Shown: positions 1-9,366 of the stretch, one piece after another
Layout: every line of letters starts with the position of its first letter
Numbering within the stretch: position 1 is the stretch's first letter
DNA from: Micromonospora halotolerans
GTDB lineage: Bacteria > Actinomycetota > Actinomycetes > Mycobacteriales > Micromonosporaceae
Assembly (NCBI RefSeq): GCF_032108445.1
Contig: NZ_CP134876.1
Coordinates: 2,790,001-2,854,000 of the forward strand
Direction: 5' to 3'
DNA: 64,000 nucleotides
Translations under genes and position numbers: made by a program
Notes under the pieces: generated by a model
What the model saw: only the letters and a program-made list of their open reading frames with translations
Database searches by the model: none
What the model was told of the DNA's origin: nothing

Positions 1-78
1 CCGCCACGCCGGCTCAAACCCGGGTTCGCCGTACGCGTAAGTGCCGGGCTCGCAAGCTCACATCTGGCGCGAACGGTG

Positions 79-84
79 TACCGT
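79..84 (+). promoter_or_regulatory. possible -10 hexamer upstream of ftsH
   Basis: TACCGT fits the TANNNT pattern of actinobacterial -10 elements. It would give a leader of about 140 bases before the ATG at 232. No convincing -35 is visible. The flank 1-231 otherwise shows no gene I can support: third codon positions in the ftsH frame before 217 are not strongly GC-biased. Confidence 0.25.
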
Positions 85-231
85 CGAATGACCGCGGCGC
101 GGCAGTTGAGGCGCCCCGGGGTCGGGGCCGGCCCGCACGGCGGCTGCGGCCGCCGCCCGAGGCGGCGACACCATTCAGACGGTCAGGACGTCGATCAGGA
201 GGATGCGGGCGCCTCGGTGCCCGACAACAGC

Positions 232-2241
232 ATGGAACGTACGCGTTTCTTCCGCCGACCGGTGGTCTGGATCATCCTGGTCATCCTCGGCGCCGTTGTG
301 CTCAGTCAACTTTTCACGGCTGGCCCGAGCTACCACCGCGTGGACACGTCGGTGGCGCTGGACCAGCTCCACACCGCGAAGATCAACAAGGCGGTCTTCC
401 AGGACAAGGAGCAGACGCTCCAGCTCGACCTGGCCCAGAAGACGAAGTTCGGCGACACCACGACCGACCGGATCGAGGCCCAGTTCCCCTATGAGGTGGG
501 CGGCCAGGTCTGGAACGAGGTCCTGGACGCCAAGGCGGCCAACCGGGTCACCGGCCCGGCCGACACCAAGGTCTCCTCGGACAGCATCTGGGTGAGCCTG
601 CTGGTCAACCTCCTGCCCATCGCGCTGCTCGTGCTCCTGCTGCTGTTCTTCATGTCGCAGATGCAGGGCGGCGGCTCGCGGGTGCTCAACTTCGGCAAGT
701 CCAAGGCGAAGATGATCACCAAGGACACGCCGAAGACGACCTTCGCGGACGTGGCGGGGGCGGACGAGGCCGTCGAGGAACTGCACGAGATCAAGGACTT
801 CCTGCAGAACCCGGCGAAGTACCAGGCCCTGGGCGCCAAGATCCCGAAGGGCGTGCTGCTCTTCGGCCCGCCCGGAACCGGTAAGACCCTGCTCGCCCGC
901 GCGGTCGCCGGCGAGGCCGGCGTGCCGTTCTACTCCATCTCCGGCTCGGACTTCGTGGAGATGTTCGTCGGTGTCGGCGCCAGCCGGGTCCGCGACCTCT
1001 TCGAGCAGGCCAAGTCGAACGCGCCGGCGATCGTCTTCGTCGACGAGATCGACGCGGTCGGCCGGCACCGCGGCGCCGGCATGGGCGGCGGCCACGACGA
1101 GCGGGAGCAGACCCTCAACCAGCTGCTGGTCGAGATGGACGGCTTCGACACCAAGGGCGGGGTCATCCTGATCGCCGCCACCAACCGGCCGGACATCCTC
1201 GACCCGGCGCTGCTGCGCCCGGGGCGCTTCGACCGGCAGATCCCGGTCGACGCCCCCGACATGGAGGGCCGCAAGGCCATCCTGCGGGTGCACGCCAAGG
1301 GCAAGCCGTTCACGCCCGACGTCGACCTCGACTCGGTCGCGCGGCGCACCCCCGGCTTCAGCGGCGCCGACCTGGCCAACGTGATCAACGAGTCCGCGCT
1401 GCTCACCGCCCGCAAGGACCAGCGGGCGATCACCAACGACTCCCTGGAGGAGTCGATCGACCGGGTGATCGCCGGTCCGCAGCGCCGGACCCGGGTGATG
1501 AGCGACCAGGAGAAGAAGATCACCGCGTACCACGAGGGTGGGCACGCGCTGGTCGCCTGGGCGCTGCCGCACGCCGCGCCGGTGCACAAGGTGACCATCC
1601 TGTCCCGGGGCCGGTCGCTGGGCCACACCCTGGTCCTGCCGACCGAGGACAAGTACACCCAGACCCGGGCCGAGATGATCGACACCCTGGCGTACGCGCT
1701 GGGTGGCCGGGCCGCCGAGGAGCTGGTCTTCCACGAGCCCACCACCGGCGCCGGCAACGACATCGAGAAGGCCACCCAGCTGGCCCGCGCGATGATCACG
1801 CAGTACGGCATGAGCTCCAAGCTCGGTGCGATCAAGTACGGCACCAGCGGTGACGAGCCGTTCCTCGGCCGGAACATGGGCCACGAGCGGGACTACTCGG
1901 ACGCGGTGGCCGCCGAGATCGACGGCGAGATGCGGGCGCTGATCGAGCTGGCCCACGACGAGGCCTGGGAGATCCTGGTGGAATACCGGGACGTCCTGGA
2001 CAACATCGTGCTCGAGCTGATGGAGAAGGAGACCCTCTCCACGGCCGACATGGCCCGGATCTGCGCCCGGGTGGCGAAGCGCCCGCCGATGGCCCCGTAC
2101 CACGGCTTCGGCAAGCGTCAGCCCTCCACCGAGCCGCCCGTGCTCACGCCCGCGGAGAAGGAGACCCTCAAGGCGCAGGCCCAGGCCGACGGCGCCGCGG
2201 TCGGCGGGGCTCCCTCGAACAACTCGGACGGTACCCACTGA
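232..2241 (+). CDS. ftsH: ATP-dependent zinc metalloprotease FtsH
   Basis: Membrane-bound AAA+ protease that degrades membrane and regulatory proteins. The 669-residue product has an N-terminal transmembrane helix (about residues 10-27), a short extracytoplasmic domain, a second helix (about 120-142), and an AAA module with Walker A GPPGTGKT near residue 212 and Walker B FVDEID. The zinc protease motif HEGGH lies near residue 434, followed by the later Asp ligand in [10 protein letters not shown]. The ATG at 232 ([10 protein letters not shown]) matches the usual family start. A GTG at 217 is in frame and has an AGGAGG (197-202) upstream, so a five-residue longer form is possible. The C-terminal tail is short and polar. 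folE follows directly. Confidence 0.97.
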   Translation: MERTRFFRRPVVWIILVILGAVVLSQLFTAGPSYHRVDTSVALDQLHTAKINKAVFQDKEQTLQLDLAQKTKFGDTTTDRIEAQFPYEVGGQVWNEVLDAKAANRVTGPADTKVSSDSIWVSLLVNLLPIALLVLLLLFFMSQMQGGGSRVLNFGKSKAKMITKDTPKTTFADVAGADEAVEELHEIKDFLQNPAKYQALGAKIPKGVLLFGPPGTGKTLLARAVAGEAGVPFYSISGSDFVEMFVGVGASRVRDLFEQAKSNAPAIVFVDEIDAVGRHRGAGMGGGHDEREQTLNQLLVEMDGFDTKGGVILIAATNRPDILDPALLRPGRFDRQIPVDAPDMEGRKAILRVHAKGKPFTPDVDLDSVARRTPGFSGADLANVINESALLTARKDQRAITNDSLEESIDRVIAGPQRRTRVMSDQEKKITAYHEGGHALVAWALPHAAPVHKVTILSRGRSLGHTLVLPTEDKYTQTRAEMIDTLAYALGGRAAEELVFHEPTTGAGNDIEKATQLARAMITQYGMSSKLGAIKYGTSGDEPFLGRNMGHERDYSDAVAAEIDGEMRALIELAHDEAWEILVEYRDVLDNIVLELMEKETLSTADMARICARVAKRPPMAPYHGFGKRQPSTEPPVLTPAEKETLKAQAQADGAAVGGAPSNNSDGTH

Positions 2242-2252
2242 CCACCGACCCG

Positions 2253-2284
2253 ACGGCCAGCTCCCCCCACCGGGAGCTGGCCGT
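2253..2284 (+). terminator. perfect 13-bp hairpin just after ftsH
   Basis: ACGGCCAGCTCCC and its exact reverse complement (2272-2284) flank a six-base loop, 11 bases after the ftsH stop. It resembles an actinobacterial terminator without a U tract. It also lies inside what looks like an in-frame upstream extension of folE, so it may instead attenuate folE. Confidence 0.6.
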
Positions 2285-2366
2285 CTCCGCGACCGAGCCC
2301 GACGGGGACGACGCGCTCGACTACGTCGCCGCGCGCCTGATCAGCGGCAAGCTGACCGGGCGGCCG

Positions 2367-2942
2367 GTGGAGGAGAGCGTCGACCTGGCCCGCATCGAGA
2401 AGGCGGTCCGGGAGATCCTGATCGCGGTCGGTGAGGACCCGGACCGGGACGGCCTCCGGCAGACGCCGGCCCGGGTGGCCCGCGCGTACGCGGAGCTCTT
2501 CGCGGGCCTGCGGGTGGACCCGGCGCAGGTGCTCAGCACCACCTTCGAGGCCAACCACGAGGAGTTGGTGCTCGTCCGGGACATCGACGTGATGAGTCTC
2601 TGCGAGCACCACCTGCTGCCGTTCCGAGGCAGCGCGCACATCGGCTACATCCCGGGGCCGGACGGCCGGATCACCGGCCTGTCCAAGCTGGCCCGGCTCG
2701 TCGAGGTGTTCGCCCGGCGCCCGCAGGTGCAGGAGCGGCTCACCTCCCAGATCGCCGATCTGCTCATGAACAAGCTGGCGCCGCGCGGCGTCGTGGTGGT
2801 GCTCGAGTGCGAGCACATGTGCATGGCGATGCGCGGCATCCAGAAGTCCGGCGCCAAGACGATCACCTCGGCGGTTCGGGGCACCCTCCAGCACGACGCC
2901 AAGTCGCGCGCCGAGGCGATGTCCCTGATCATCCCGCGCTGA
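2367..2942 (+). CDS. folE: GTP cyclohydrolase I
   Basis: Converts GTP to 7,8-dihydroneopterin triphosphate, the first step of tetrahydrofolate synthesis. From the GTG at 2367 the product is 191 residues, the usual length. Zinc-ligand motifs CEHHLLPF and CEHMCM and the signature [20 protein letters not shown] are intact. The reading frame stays open upstream to the ftsH stop, with G or C in every third position and protein-like sequence. A CTG at 2238 overlaps the ftsH TGA, so a 234-residue form with an N-terminal extension is possible. The folate genes folP, folB and folK resume only at 15868, after the secretion-like block. Confidence 0.96.
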   Translation: MEESVDLARIEKAVREILIAVGEDPDRDGLRQTPARVARAYAELFAGLRVDPAQVLSTTFEANHEELVLVRDIDVMSLCEHHLLPFRGSAHIGYIPGPDGRITGLSKLARLVEVFARRPQVQERLTSQIADLLMNKLAPRGVVVVLECEHMCMAMRGIQKSGAKTITSAVRGTLQHDAKSRAEAMSLIIPR

Positions 2943-2951
2943 CCGCACCGA

Positions 2952-2985
2952 CACCGGGCCCTTCCCCCACGGGAGGGGCCCGGTG
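2952..2985. terminator. terminator between convergent folE and 2998-3699
   Basis: A 15-base arm starting CACCGGGCCC pairs with 2971-2985 around a CCAC loop. It sits between two convergent genes and could stop transcription from both sides. Confidence 0.75.
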
Positions 2986-2997
2986 CCGTGTCCGGAG

Positions 2998-3699
2998 TCA
3001 GCCGGCCAGCATGGCCAGCAGCAGGCCGGCCGTGGTCAGCACTGCCGGGACCAGGCAGACCAGCGCGCCGAAGCGCGGCGTCCGGTCCACCCGGTCGGCC
3101 GGGCGGGGCCGGAACAGCCGCCCCACGGCCAGCCAGCCCAGCATGAACGCGACCGCCGGCAGCGGCAGCCCCACTACCAGCGCGACCACCGTCACCGGAC
3201 CCGTGCCGGCGACGAGGAGCAGCGTGAGCTGGATGAGCGGCACCACCAGCGCCAGCGGCCCGTAGACCAGCAGGTTGCGCGGATACGCCGGCCAGCGGGC
3301 CAGCCGGGGCAGGCCCCGCGCGGCGAGGCTGTCGTCCGCCGCGTCCGCCCAGCCCCGGGCCGTCCGCAGGGCCGCCAGCACGGCCGCGGGACCGGCCGCC
3401 ATCGGCCGGGCCGCCTCCGACACCTCGGGGGGCGTCGGCACCAGCGAGATCGCCGGGACGCCCAGCTCCCGCAGCCGGGACTGCTGCGGGGCGAGCCGCT
3501 CACGGACCGCGGTCAGCTCCTCCCGGGCGGCCGCCACGGACCGGGCCTGCTCGCCGGCGGCGGTCGCCGCGGCCCGGCGTACGCCGTCTAGCTGCCGGGC
3601 GGCGGCCACGTAGTCCGCCCAGGCCGCACCGGCCGGGTCCAGGTCGACCGTCGGGCCGCCGGACCGGGGCGCGGGCACCGCCGTGCCGGTCTCACTCAT
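2998..3699 (-). CDS. membrane protein paired with the FtsK-like protein
   Basis: A 233-residue protein of no family I recognise. The N-terminal half is Ala/Glu/Arg-rich and probably forms a coiled coil (about residues 25-65). Hydrophobic helices lie near residues 145-190 (…LALVVPLIQLTLLLVAG…) and at the C-terminus (about 210-233). Its ATG overlaps the stop of the upstream FtsK/SpoIIIE-like gene as ATGA, so the two are almost certainly translationally coupled and may form a complex. It could anchor that ATPase-like protein to the membrane. The function is unknown. Confidence 0.85.
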   Translation of the reverse strand: MSETGTAVPAPRSGGPTVDLDPAGAAWADYVAAARQLDGVRRAAATAAGEQARSVAAAREELTAVRERLAPQQSRLRELGVPAISLVPTPPEVSEAARPMAAGPAAVLAALRTARGWADAADDSLAARGLPRLARWPAYPRNLLVYGPLALVVPLIQLTLLLVAGTGPVTVVALVVGLPLPAVAFMLGWLAVGRLFRPRPADRVDRTPRFGALVCLVPAVLTTAGLLLAMLAG

Positions 3700-6209
3700 G
3701 GGGCGTCCTCCCCGAACGGGACCAGCACCGTGCCCTGCTCGCCCGGGCCGTCCCAGAGGACCGCCCGGCCCGGCCGGGGTCGCCAGAGCGTCGGCCGGTC
3801 GAAGAGCTGCTCCAGCCGGCCGCCCGGCACGTCGGTGACCACCACGGCGGTCAGCTTGTCCACCTCGCCCTCCGGGCCGAGCAGCCCGGCCAGCGGCGCC
3901 GCCGTCCGCCACCAGCCGAGCAGGTGCCGGCCGGCCGGCGGCCCCTCCAGCAGCAGCGCGCGCAGCAGCTCGGGGGGCAGTTCGGTCGCGTCCGGCACGT
4001 CCAGCCCGAACACCACCAGGTAGCCCGGTTCGTCGGCTGCCATCGCCGCCCGCAGCCCGGTCACGTCCACCGTCTCCACCCGGTGCCGGCCGGCCAGCTC
4101 GGCGGCGAGCACGCCGGCCGGCTCGGCCGACCCGTTGGCCAGCGGCGCCAGCACGAACCGCGCCGCGCCGGGGTGGGCCGCCGCCGCGCTGCGCACCGCC
4201 GTGACCAGCAGCCGCTCGGCCTCCTCGTCCCGGCCCAGCACCGCCAGGTTCCGGCCGGCGGCCGGCCCGAGCGGCACGGCCACCGTGGAGCGTCGGACGT
4301 CCACCGCCCGGCCGAGCAGCGCGGCCGGCGCGTGCGCCCGGCCGGCCAGCGCGGCCCGGTGCCGGGGATCGTTGGCGAGCAGCGGGCGGGCGAACCCGGC
4401 GAAGACCACCGGCGGGGCGGCCCCCTCGGGCCGGGCCGACCAGAGCCGGTGCCGCAGGTCCGCGAGGACCGCCGGGTCCTCGTGCGGATCGGGGAACCGG
4501 ATCATCCGCTCGTGGCCCCGGGTCGCGCCCCGCGGGCCGCCCAGCCCGCCGGCCGTGTTCACCACGGCGGTGCCCACCGGCAGGCCGGCGGCCGAATCGT
4601 TGGTCGGCTCCAGGACGGCCGAACCGCCCGGCAGCGCCACCCGGACCGGGAACTGGCCGAGCAGCGGGTCGCGCGGGCCGCCGATGCCGAGGTCGCCCTC
4701 GCCGGCCAGGACCAGGTGGATCCCGTACGACCGGGCGGCGCGGGCCAGCCCGTCGAGCCGGGCCAGCAGGTCGGCGGCGAGCCGGTCCCGCTCGCGCAGC
4801 AGCAGCGGGAAGTTGTCGATCACACAGACGATCCGGGGCAGCGACTGGTGCTGGCGCAGCTCGGCGTAGCGCTGCCCGCCGGCCCGCCGGGCCGCCTCCT
4901 CCCGGCGGTGCAGCTCGGCCTCCAGCACGCCGAGCAGGTCCGCCACGTACTCGCGGTCGGCGGCCATCCCGGCGGCCCGGACCTGCGGCACCCAGGACCG
5001 GTCCCGCTCGGTCTGGAGGAACTCCACGAAGGACTCGCCGTCGTCGAGGTCGGCCAGGTAGAGGACCAGCTCGTCCGGGCCGTAGCGGGCCGCCAGGCCG
5101 AAGAGCGCGTCGGTGAGGAACGCCGACCGCCCGGCCTGCGAGCGGCCACTGACCAGCCAGTGCGGGGTCAGCTCGGTGAAGCCCAGGCTGACCGGCCGGC
5201 CGGCGGCGTCGCCGACCGTCGTGGTGAGCCCGTCGACCGAACCCTCCGCCCAGAGGTCGCCCTCGGGCAGCAGGTCGGTGAGGGCCAGGCGGGAGCCGTC
5301 CTCGATCTGCCGGGCCAGCCGCCGGCACACCCCGGCGACCAGCTCGGCGGCCGGATCCTCGTCGAGGAAGACCGGGCAGTTCAACCCGCCCGGCGACTCC
5401 GCCCCCGGGCTGCTGAACCCGGCAGTGGGTGGGTCGCCGACCAGCGCGTACGCGGTGCGCACCGCGAGCGGGGTGGCCTGCGGCAGCGGCACCCCGGCGG
5501 GCCAGCCGGCCACCACGAGGTGCAGCCCGGCCCGGGGACCCTGGGCGGCCAGCTCGGTGAGCCGGTCGAGATCGGACGGTGCGGCCCCGTCGGGCAGGGC
5601 GGCCACCATGAGTAGCAGCGTGCGGTCGTGCCCGCGCTGGCGGGCGGTGCCGGCGGCCACCCACTGCTCGGCCTCGGCCAGCACGGCCCGGAGCCCGGCC
5701 TGGTCGGTGGCGGACGGCGGCAGCAGACCCGCGTCGGCCAGCGCCGCGTACCCGGCGAAGGTGTCGCCCGGGGCGCCGTCGACCGCGCGGGCCAGCAGGG
5801 CGCCGGCCGGACTGGCCGCGAACAGCCGCAGCAGCAGGGCCCGGAGCAGTCCGGCCACCCGCGGGTCGCCGGCGTCGGCGTCGATGCTCAGATGTCCACT
5901 GCCGAGCAGCGGCACCAGTGCGGGGAACCGGGCGTCGTCCAGCGGCGCGGCGGCGCCCACCCGGACGAAGGCGGGCGGACCGTCCCCGGGCGGGGCCGTC
6001 GGGGTCAGCGTCTCCAGCGGGTCGCCGGCCCAACCCGGCGCGGCGACCGCCGCCGCGGCACGGAGCCGCTCGGCCAGCTCGTACTGTCGGTGGTGGTCGG
6101 CGGGGGCGGGCCGGATCTCGTCGAGGATCCCGGCCGCCGCGGTCGCGGTGGCCTCGGCCCTGCGGTGCAGCGCGGCGGCCCGGCCGGCGCGCGCCTTCGG
6201 ACTCGCCAC
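3696..6209 (-). CDS. FtsK/SpoIIIE-like protein with altered Walker A
   Basis: This 837-residue protein starts with GTG. The C-terminal two thirds has the layout of FtsK/SpoIIIE domains: a P-loop-like segment HWLVSGRSQAGRSAFLTDAL near residue 350, a Walker-B-like strand PRIVCVIDNFPLLL near 465, and a further degenerate domain to the end. The P-loop has Arg (GRS) in place of the invariant Lys of GKS/T, so nucleotide hydrolysis is doubtful. The N-terminal 300 residues contain helices and a second nucleotide-fold-like region. It is coupled to the membrane gene downstream. Its position beside the VirB-like operon suggests a role like that of a coupling protein, but this is inference. Confidence 0.85.
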   Translation of the reverse strand: MASPKARAGRAAALHRRAEATATAAAGILDEIRPAPADHHRQYELAERLRAAAAVAAPGWAGDPLETLTPTAPPGDGPPAFVRVGAAAPLDDARFPALVPLLGSGHLSIDADAGDPRVAGLLRALLLRLFAASPAGALLARAVDGAPGDTFAGYAALADAGLLPPSATDQAGLRAVLAEAEQWVAAGTARQRGHDRTLLLMVAALPDGAAPSDLDRLTELAAQGPRAGLHLVVAGWPAGVPLPQATPLAVRTAYALVGDPPTAGFSSPGAESPGGLNCPVFLDEDPAAELVAGVCRRLARQIEDGSRLALTDLLPEGDLWAEGSVDGLTTTVGDAAGRPVSLGFTELTPHWLVSGRSQAGRSAFLTDALFGLAARYGPDELVLYLADLDDGESFVEFLQTERDRSWVPQVRAAGMAADREYVADLLGVLEAELHRREEAARRAGGQRYAELRQHQSLPRIVCVIDNFPLLLRERDRLAADLLARLDGLARAARSYGIHLVLAGEGDLGIGGPRDPLLGQFPVRVALPGGSAVLEPTNDSAAGLPVGTAVVNTAGGLGGPRGATRGHERMIRFPDPHEDPAVLADLRHRLWSARPEGAAPPVVFAGFARPLLANDPRHRAALAGRAHAPAALLGRAVDVRRSTVAVPLGPAAGRNLAVLGRDEEAERLLVTAVRSAAAAHPGAARFVLAPLANGSAEPAGVLAAELAGRHRVETVDVTGLRAAMAADEPGYLVVFGLDVPDATELPPELLRALLLEGPPAGRHLLGWWRTAAPLAGLLGPEGEVDKLTAVVVTDVPGGRLEQLFDRPTLWRPRPGRAVLWDGPGEQGTVLVPFGEDAP

Positions 6210-6467
6210 CCGTCCACCTCTCTTCCCGAGGCCGACATCTCCTCCCCGGTGGTGACGGTATCCCAGCCGGCGGCCGTCCTCCGGGATGTCGGTCGGCGCG
6301 GTGTCCGGCCTCCGCGGTGAGCAGCCTCACCCGCCAGGGGTTCGCCACGGCCTTCATTCGGACGGAGCGCCGCAGGGCGGTGCGGAGGCCGAACTATGCC
6401 GCAGATCCGCCAGTTCTGAGGCATTGGGTACGCGGCGCGCAGCCGATAGCCTCAGGAGGTGGAATCA

Positions 6468-7025
6468 GTGCAGCCCCCCGCCGGTTCCCAGGTCTCCCGC
6501 GTACCGGCGCAGCGGACCCCGCCGGAGCAGTCGGTGCCGCTCGCGCCCGCTCCGGCGCCGGTACCCCCCAAGCGGCGGCTGCGGACCGTGCTCGCCGTGG
6601 TCGCCGGGGTGCTGGCCCTGGTCTGTGCGGGCGGCGGCATCGTCGGGTTCGTGCTGTACGACCGCGCCACCGCGCCCGACCGCAGCGCCCCAGATGTGGT
6701 GGTGGCCAACTACATCCAAGCGTTCATGGCGGACCGCAACGACACTAAGGCGCAGGAGTTCACTTGCGAGGGTCCGACCGATTTCGACGGCTTGCGGGCA
6801 GTGCGGGATGATCTAGTAGCGCGCGAGAAGAGATTCGACACGACGATCTCGGTGAGCTGGGGCGCGTTGAGCACCGAAAAGTCTGGTGATGAGGCCCTTG
6901 TTCAAGTCGACCTCATAATCTCGGCCTACGTCGACGGAATCTCCCAGAGTGACCGGCAGGCCTGGCGGTTCAAGACCAGGCGAAGCGACGGCTGGGGCGT
7001 CTGCGCGGCCGAGCGCATCGGCTGA
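6468..7025 (+). CDS. single-pass membrane protein with extracytoplasmic domain
   Basis: About 185 residues: a Pro-rich cytoplasmic N-terminus, one transmembrane helix (LRTVLAVVAGVLALVCAGGG, about residues 40-62) and an external domain of about 120 residues resembling NTF2-like/DUF4878-type folds. The GTG at 6468 is preferred because AGGAGG (6454-6459) lies eight bases before it; a GTG at 6459 overlaps that Shine-Dalgarno. The external domain uses codons such as cta, aga, ata and tct that are rare in the neighbours, unlike the very GC-rich first 60 codons. It is the only rightward gene inside the secretion-like block. Confidence 0.8.
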   Translation: MQPPAGSQVSRVPAQRTPPEQSVPLAPAPAPVPPKRRLRTVLAVVAGVLALVCAGGGIVGFVLYDRATAPDRSAPDVVVANYIQAFMADRNDTKAQEFTCEGPTDFDGLRAVRDDLVAREKRFDTTISVSWGALSTEKSGDEALVQVDLIISAYVDGISQSDRQAWRFKTRRSDGWGVCAAERIG

Positions 7026-7029
7026 GGCC

Positions 7030-7620
7030 CTACTCCAGCCAGAGCAGGTGCACCGGAACCTCCAACGTGGTCGGCGCCTGGCCGCGCCAGGCCCATCGGT
7101 ACCACTCCAGTTCCGGGGCCACCCGGACGCAGATGTCCCCGTCCGCGCCCGAGTAGGTCTCGGTGACCGCGCGCAGGTCGCGCCGCTCGGTCGACCCGGC
7201 CACGTGCACGACCCGCCGACCCGTGACCGCGTCGGCCTCGAACACCGGAGTCGGTGGGCGCCGGGTGGGCACGTCGAGCGAGACCAGCCGGATGCCCGAC
7301 TCGGCCGGTGGTCGCCGCTCGCCCACGGTCTCCACCCAGACCCGCTCCACCGGGACCAGCGGCGCGAAGACCTCCACCTGCTCGGACTCGGCGCGGTACC
7401 ACTCGTGCTCGGGGATGACCGGCACGTAGGTGCGGCTGCCCTGCACGACCCGTTCGTCGGCGCGCAGGTCGCCGCGCCAACCGAGGCCGGGCAGGCCGAC
7501 CAGCACGCGGCGGCCGCGCAGCTCGATCCGGCCGGTGGCCGGGACGACCTCGACCGGGCGGGGCGGCTGCGGGGCCCAGTCGGGCCGGTCCGCGAAGGGG
7601 TCGGGCAGCGGGTTGCTCAT
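7030..7620 (-). CDS. hypothetical protein, last gene of the VirB-like operon
   Basis: A 196-residue soluble protein with no membrane segment or signal peptide. The sequence is rich in short beta strands with many Trp, Glu and Arg residues. Two similar stretches (…PEHEWYRAESEQVEVFAPL… and …PELEWYRWAWRGQAP…) suggest an internal duplication of about 100 residues. The start ATG at 7620 lies 13 bases after the peptidase stop, so it probably belongs to the same transcript. I do not recognise the family. Confidence 0.8.
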   Translation of the reverse strand: MSNPLPDPFADRPDWAPQPPRPVEVVPATGRIELRGRRVLVGLPGLGWRGDLRADERVVQGSRTYVPVIPEHEWYRAESEQVEVFAPLVPVERVWVETVGERRPPAESGIRLVSLDVPTRRPPTPVFEADAVTGRRVVHVAGSTERRDLRAVTETYSGADGDICVRVAPELEWYRWAWRGQAPTTLEVPVHLLWLE

Positions 7621-7633
7621 GTGCGCGTGCGCC

Positions 7634-8809
7634 TCACGAGGTCCCGTCCACCGGGGCGCCACGCTCGCGCATGAACGGCACCGGATTGATCGCACCCCGG
7701 CTGGACCGGTCGCTGTCCACATGCACCTCGAAGTGCAGGTGCGGGCCGGAGGAGTTGCCGCTGCTCCCGGAGAGCCCGATCTGCTGGCCCGCCGCCACCA
7801 TCTGCCCGGGCACGACCTGGGGTCGGTGGATCATGTGGCAGTAGCGGGTGATGTAGCCGCCCGCGTGCAGGATGTCCACGAACCAGCCGCAGCCACCCTT
7901 GCCCGGCCAGCCGTCCCGGTCGCAGTCGCGCTTCCCCGAGTGGTCGGGGTCGCAGCGGGCCACCAGCACCCGACCGGCGGACGCGGCGTGGATCGGCGTC
8001 TCCTTGTCGGCGTCGAGGTCGACCCCGTTGTGGCTGGGCCGCTGGGTGGTGCGGAAGCCGGAGACCACGCCGCCGGGAAGCGGGGCGGTCCAGCCGGAGG
8101 CGGCGATCCGGGCGCCGGCCGCGGCGTCGCAGACCGCCTTGCCGGCGATCTCGACGGTCCGGGCGGCCCCGCCGGCGAGCGCGTCCACGATCCGGCCCGC
8201 CAGGTCCTCGTGCTTGGCGTAGGCGTCCGGGAAGGCGCTGACCTGCACCCGCTGCGCCACCACGGTCAGCGGCCGGTCCTGCCAGTTCCGCACCTTGACC
8301 ATCTTCTCGTAGAACTTCCGAGCCGTGTACGAGGGCGTCATCCGCTGCTCGACGCTGCCCCACCCCGGCCGCTGCTGGAACAGGCCGAGCGAGTCGTGGT
8401 CGGCGCCGACGCCCTCGTGCGGCAGGGCCAGCGACGCCGGCACCTTGCGGTTGGCGAGGTTGCGCAGCCCGGACTCCTGCATCGCGGTGGCCAGCGCGAT
8501 GACCCAGCCGCGGGCGGGCACCTTCATGTCCTGCCCGACCTTGATGATGACGGCGGCGTTGCGGAGTTGGGCGTCGCCGTACTCGGTGAAGCGCGGCATG
8601 TCCCCGGTGAGGTTGACCTGGTAGGTCGGGTCACAGTTCAGGCCGGCGAGCACCCCGTCCTTCTGGTCGCCGCCCAGTTCGGTGAGGAGGAACGCGCCCG
8701 CGCCGCCGACGCAGCAGAGCAGGGTGAGCACCGTGGTGACCGCGGTGAGCAGCACGCCGACCCGCAGCTTGCGGCGGACCGGCGCGGTGACGCCCGGCGC
8801 GGCGTTCAC
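7634..8809 (-). CDS. cell-wall hydrolase: transglycosylase-like plus M23 peptidase
   Basis: The 391-residue product has an N-terminal membrane helix (about residues 17-42), a lysozyme/transglycosylase-like domain containing ATAMQESGLRNL and DSLGLFQQRPGWG (about 90-180), and a C-terminal M23/LytM domain with the metal motifs HNGVDLD and HLHFEVH. It would open peptidoglycan glycan strands and cross-bridges, the role of VirB1-type hydrolases in type IV secretion. The GTG start overlaps the stop of the preceding gene (GTGA). The zinc-binding residues look intact, so it is probably active. Confidence 0.93.
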   Translation of the reverse strand: MNAAPGVTAPVRRKLRVGVLLTAVTTVLTLLCCVGGAGAFLLTELGGDQKDGVLAGLNCDPTYQVNLTGDMPRFTEYGDAQLRNAAVIIKVGQDMKVPARGWVIALATAMQESGLRNLANRKVPASLALPHEGVGADHDSLGLFQQRPGWGSVEQRMTPSYTARKFYEKMVKVRNWQDRPLTVVAQRVQVSAFPDAYAKHEDLAGRIVDALAGGAARTVEIAGKAVCDAAAGARIAASGWTAPLPGGVVSGFRTTQRPSHNGVDLDADKETPIHAASAGRVLVARCDPDHSGKRDCDRDGWPGKGGCGWFVDILHAGGYITRYCHMIHRPQVVPGQMVAAGQQIGLSGSSGNSSGPHLHFEVHVDSDRSSRGAINPVPFMRERGAPVDGTS

Positions 8810-9366
8810 TGCCGCTCCCAGTCGACCGCGTCCACCAGCCACCGACCGTCGGTGGCCACCAGTTCGAGCCGGAGCCGGCCGTCGTCGAGGGGGATCAGCG
8901 CCTCCACGAAGGACTCCGTCCGGGGCCGGAGGGTGACCGCGCCGGCCACCCGGCTGGCGGGCACGCTCTCCGGATCGGCGCCGGTCATCTTGTCGAGGAG
9001 GGCGGGCGTGGAGAGCGGCCGCAGGCGCGACTGCCACGCCTCGCCGCTGCTGCCCGGACCGGTCAGCCACGCGGTGGTGAACCGGCTCGCGGTCTGTTCC
9101 GGGGTGGCCTCGCCCGGTCGGGTCTTCGGCGAGACCGCAGCGGGCGGGCTCGACACGACCCCGTCGTCACCGACGTGCGGGTCCACCGTGCTGATCGGCT
9201 GGGTCGGGCGGGTGCTCAGACCGAGGGTCGGGTCGACCGGGCCGGAGACCAGCCGGGCCGCGCCGATCACGCCGAAGACCAGGACCGCGATCACCAGCGC
9301 GACGCCGAGCCGGGACCGCAGTATCCGGGTGACGAGGAATTCCAGTGCCCGTCGCACCGGTCTCAC
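8806..9366 (-). CDS. VirB8/TcpC-like conjugation-type membrane protein
   Basis: A 186-residue bitopic protein with a short cytoplasmic tail, one helix (LGVALVIAVLVFGVIGAARLV, about residues 17-38) and an external domain ending in an NTF2-like pattern (…FVEALIPLDDGRLRLELVATDGRW…). This layout matches TcpC/VirB8-type assembly factors of Gram-positive conjugation systems. The assignment rests on topology, fold pattern and operon place rather than strong sequence identity. GTG start and TGA stop both overlap the adjacent genes (GTGA at each end). Confidence 0.75.
   Translation of the reverse strand: MRPVRRALEFLVTRILRSRLGVALVIAVLVFGVIGAARLVSGPVDPTLGLSTRPTQPISTVDPHVGDDGVVSSPPAAVSPKTRPGEATPEQTASRFTTAWLTGPGSSGEAWQSRLRPLSTPALLDKMTGADPESVPASRVAGAVTLRPRTESFVEALIPLDDGRLRLELVATDGRWLVDAVDWERQ

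Noticed and set aside
2998..6357. Single minus-strand frame of about 1119 codons
   Set aside because: Only its last 233 codons, from ATG 3699, are a gene. The rest is an out-of-frame shadow of the FtsK-like gene.
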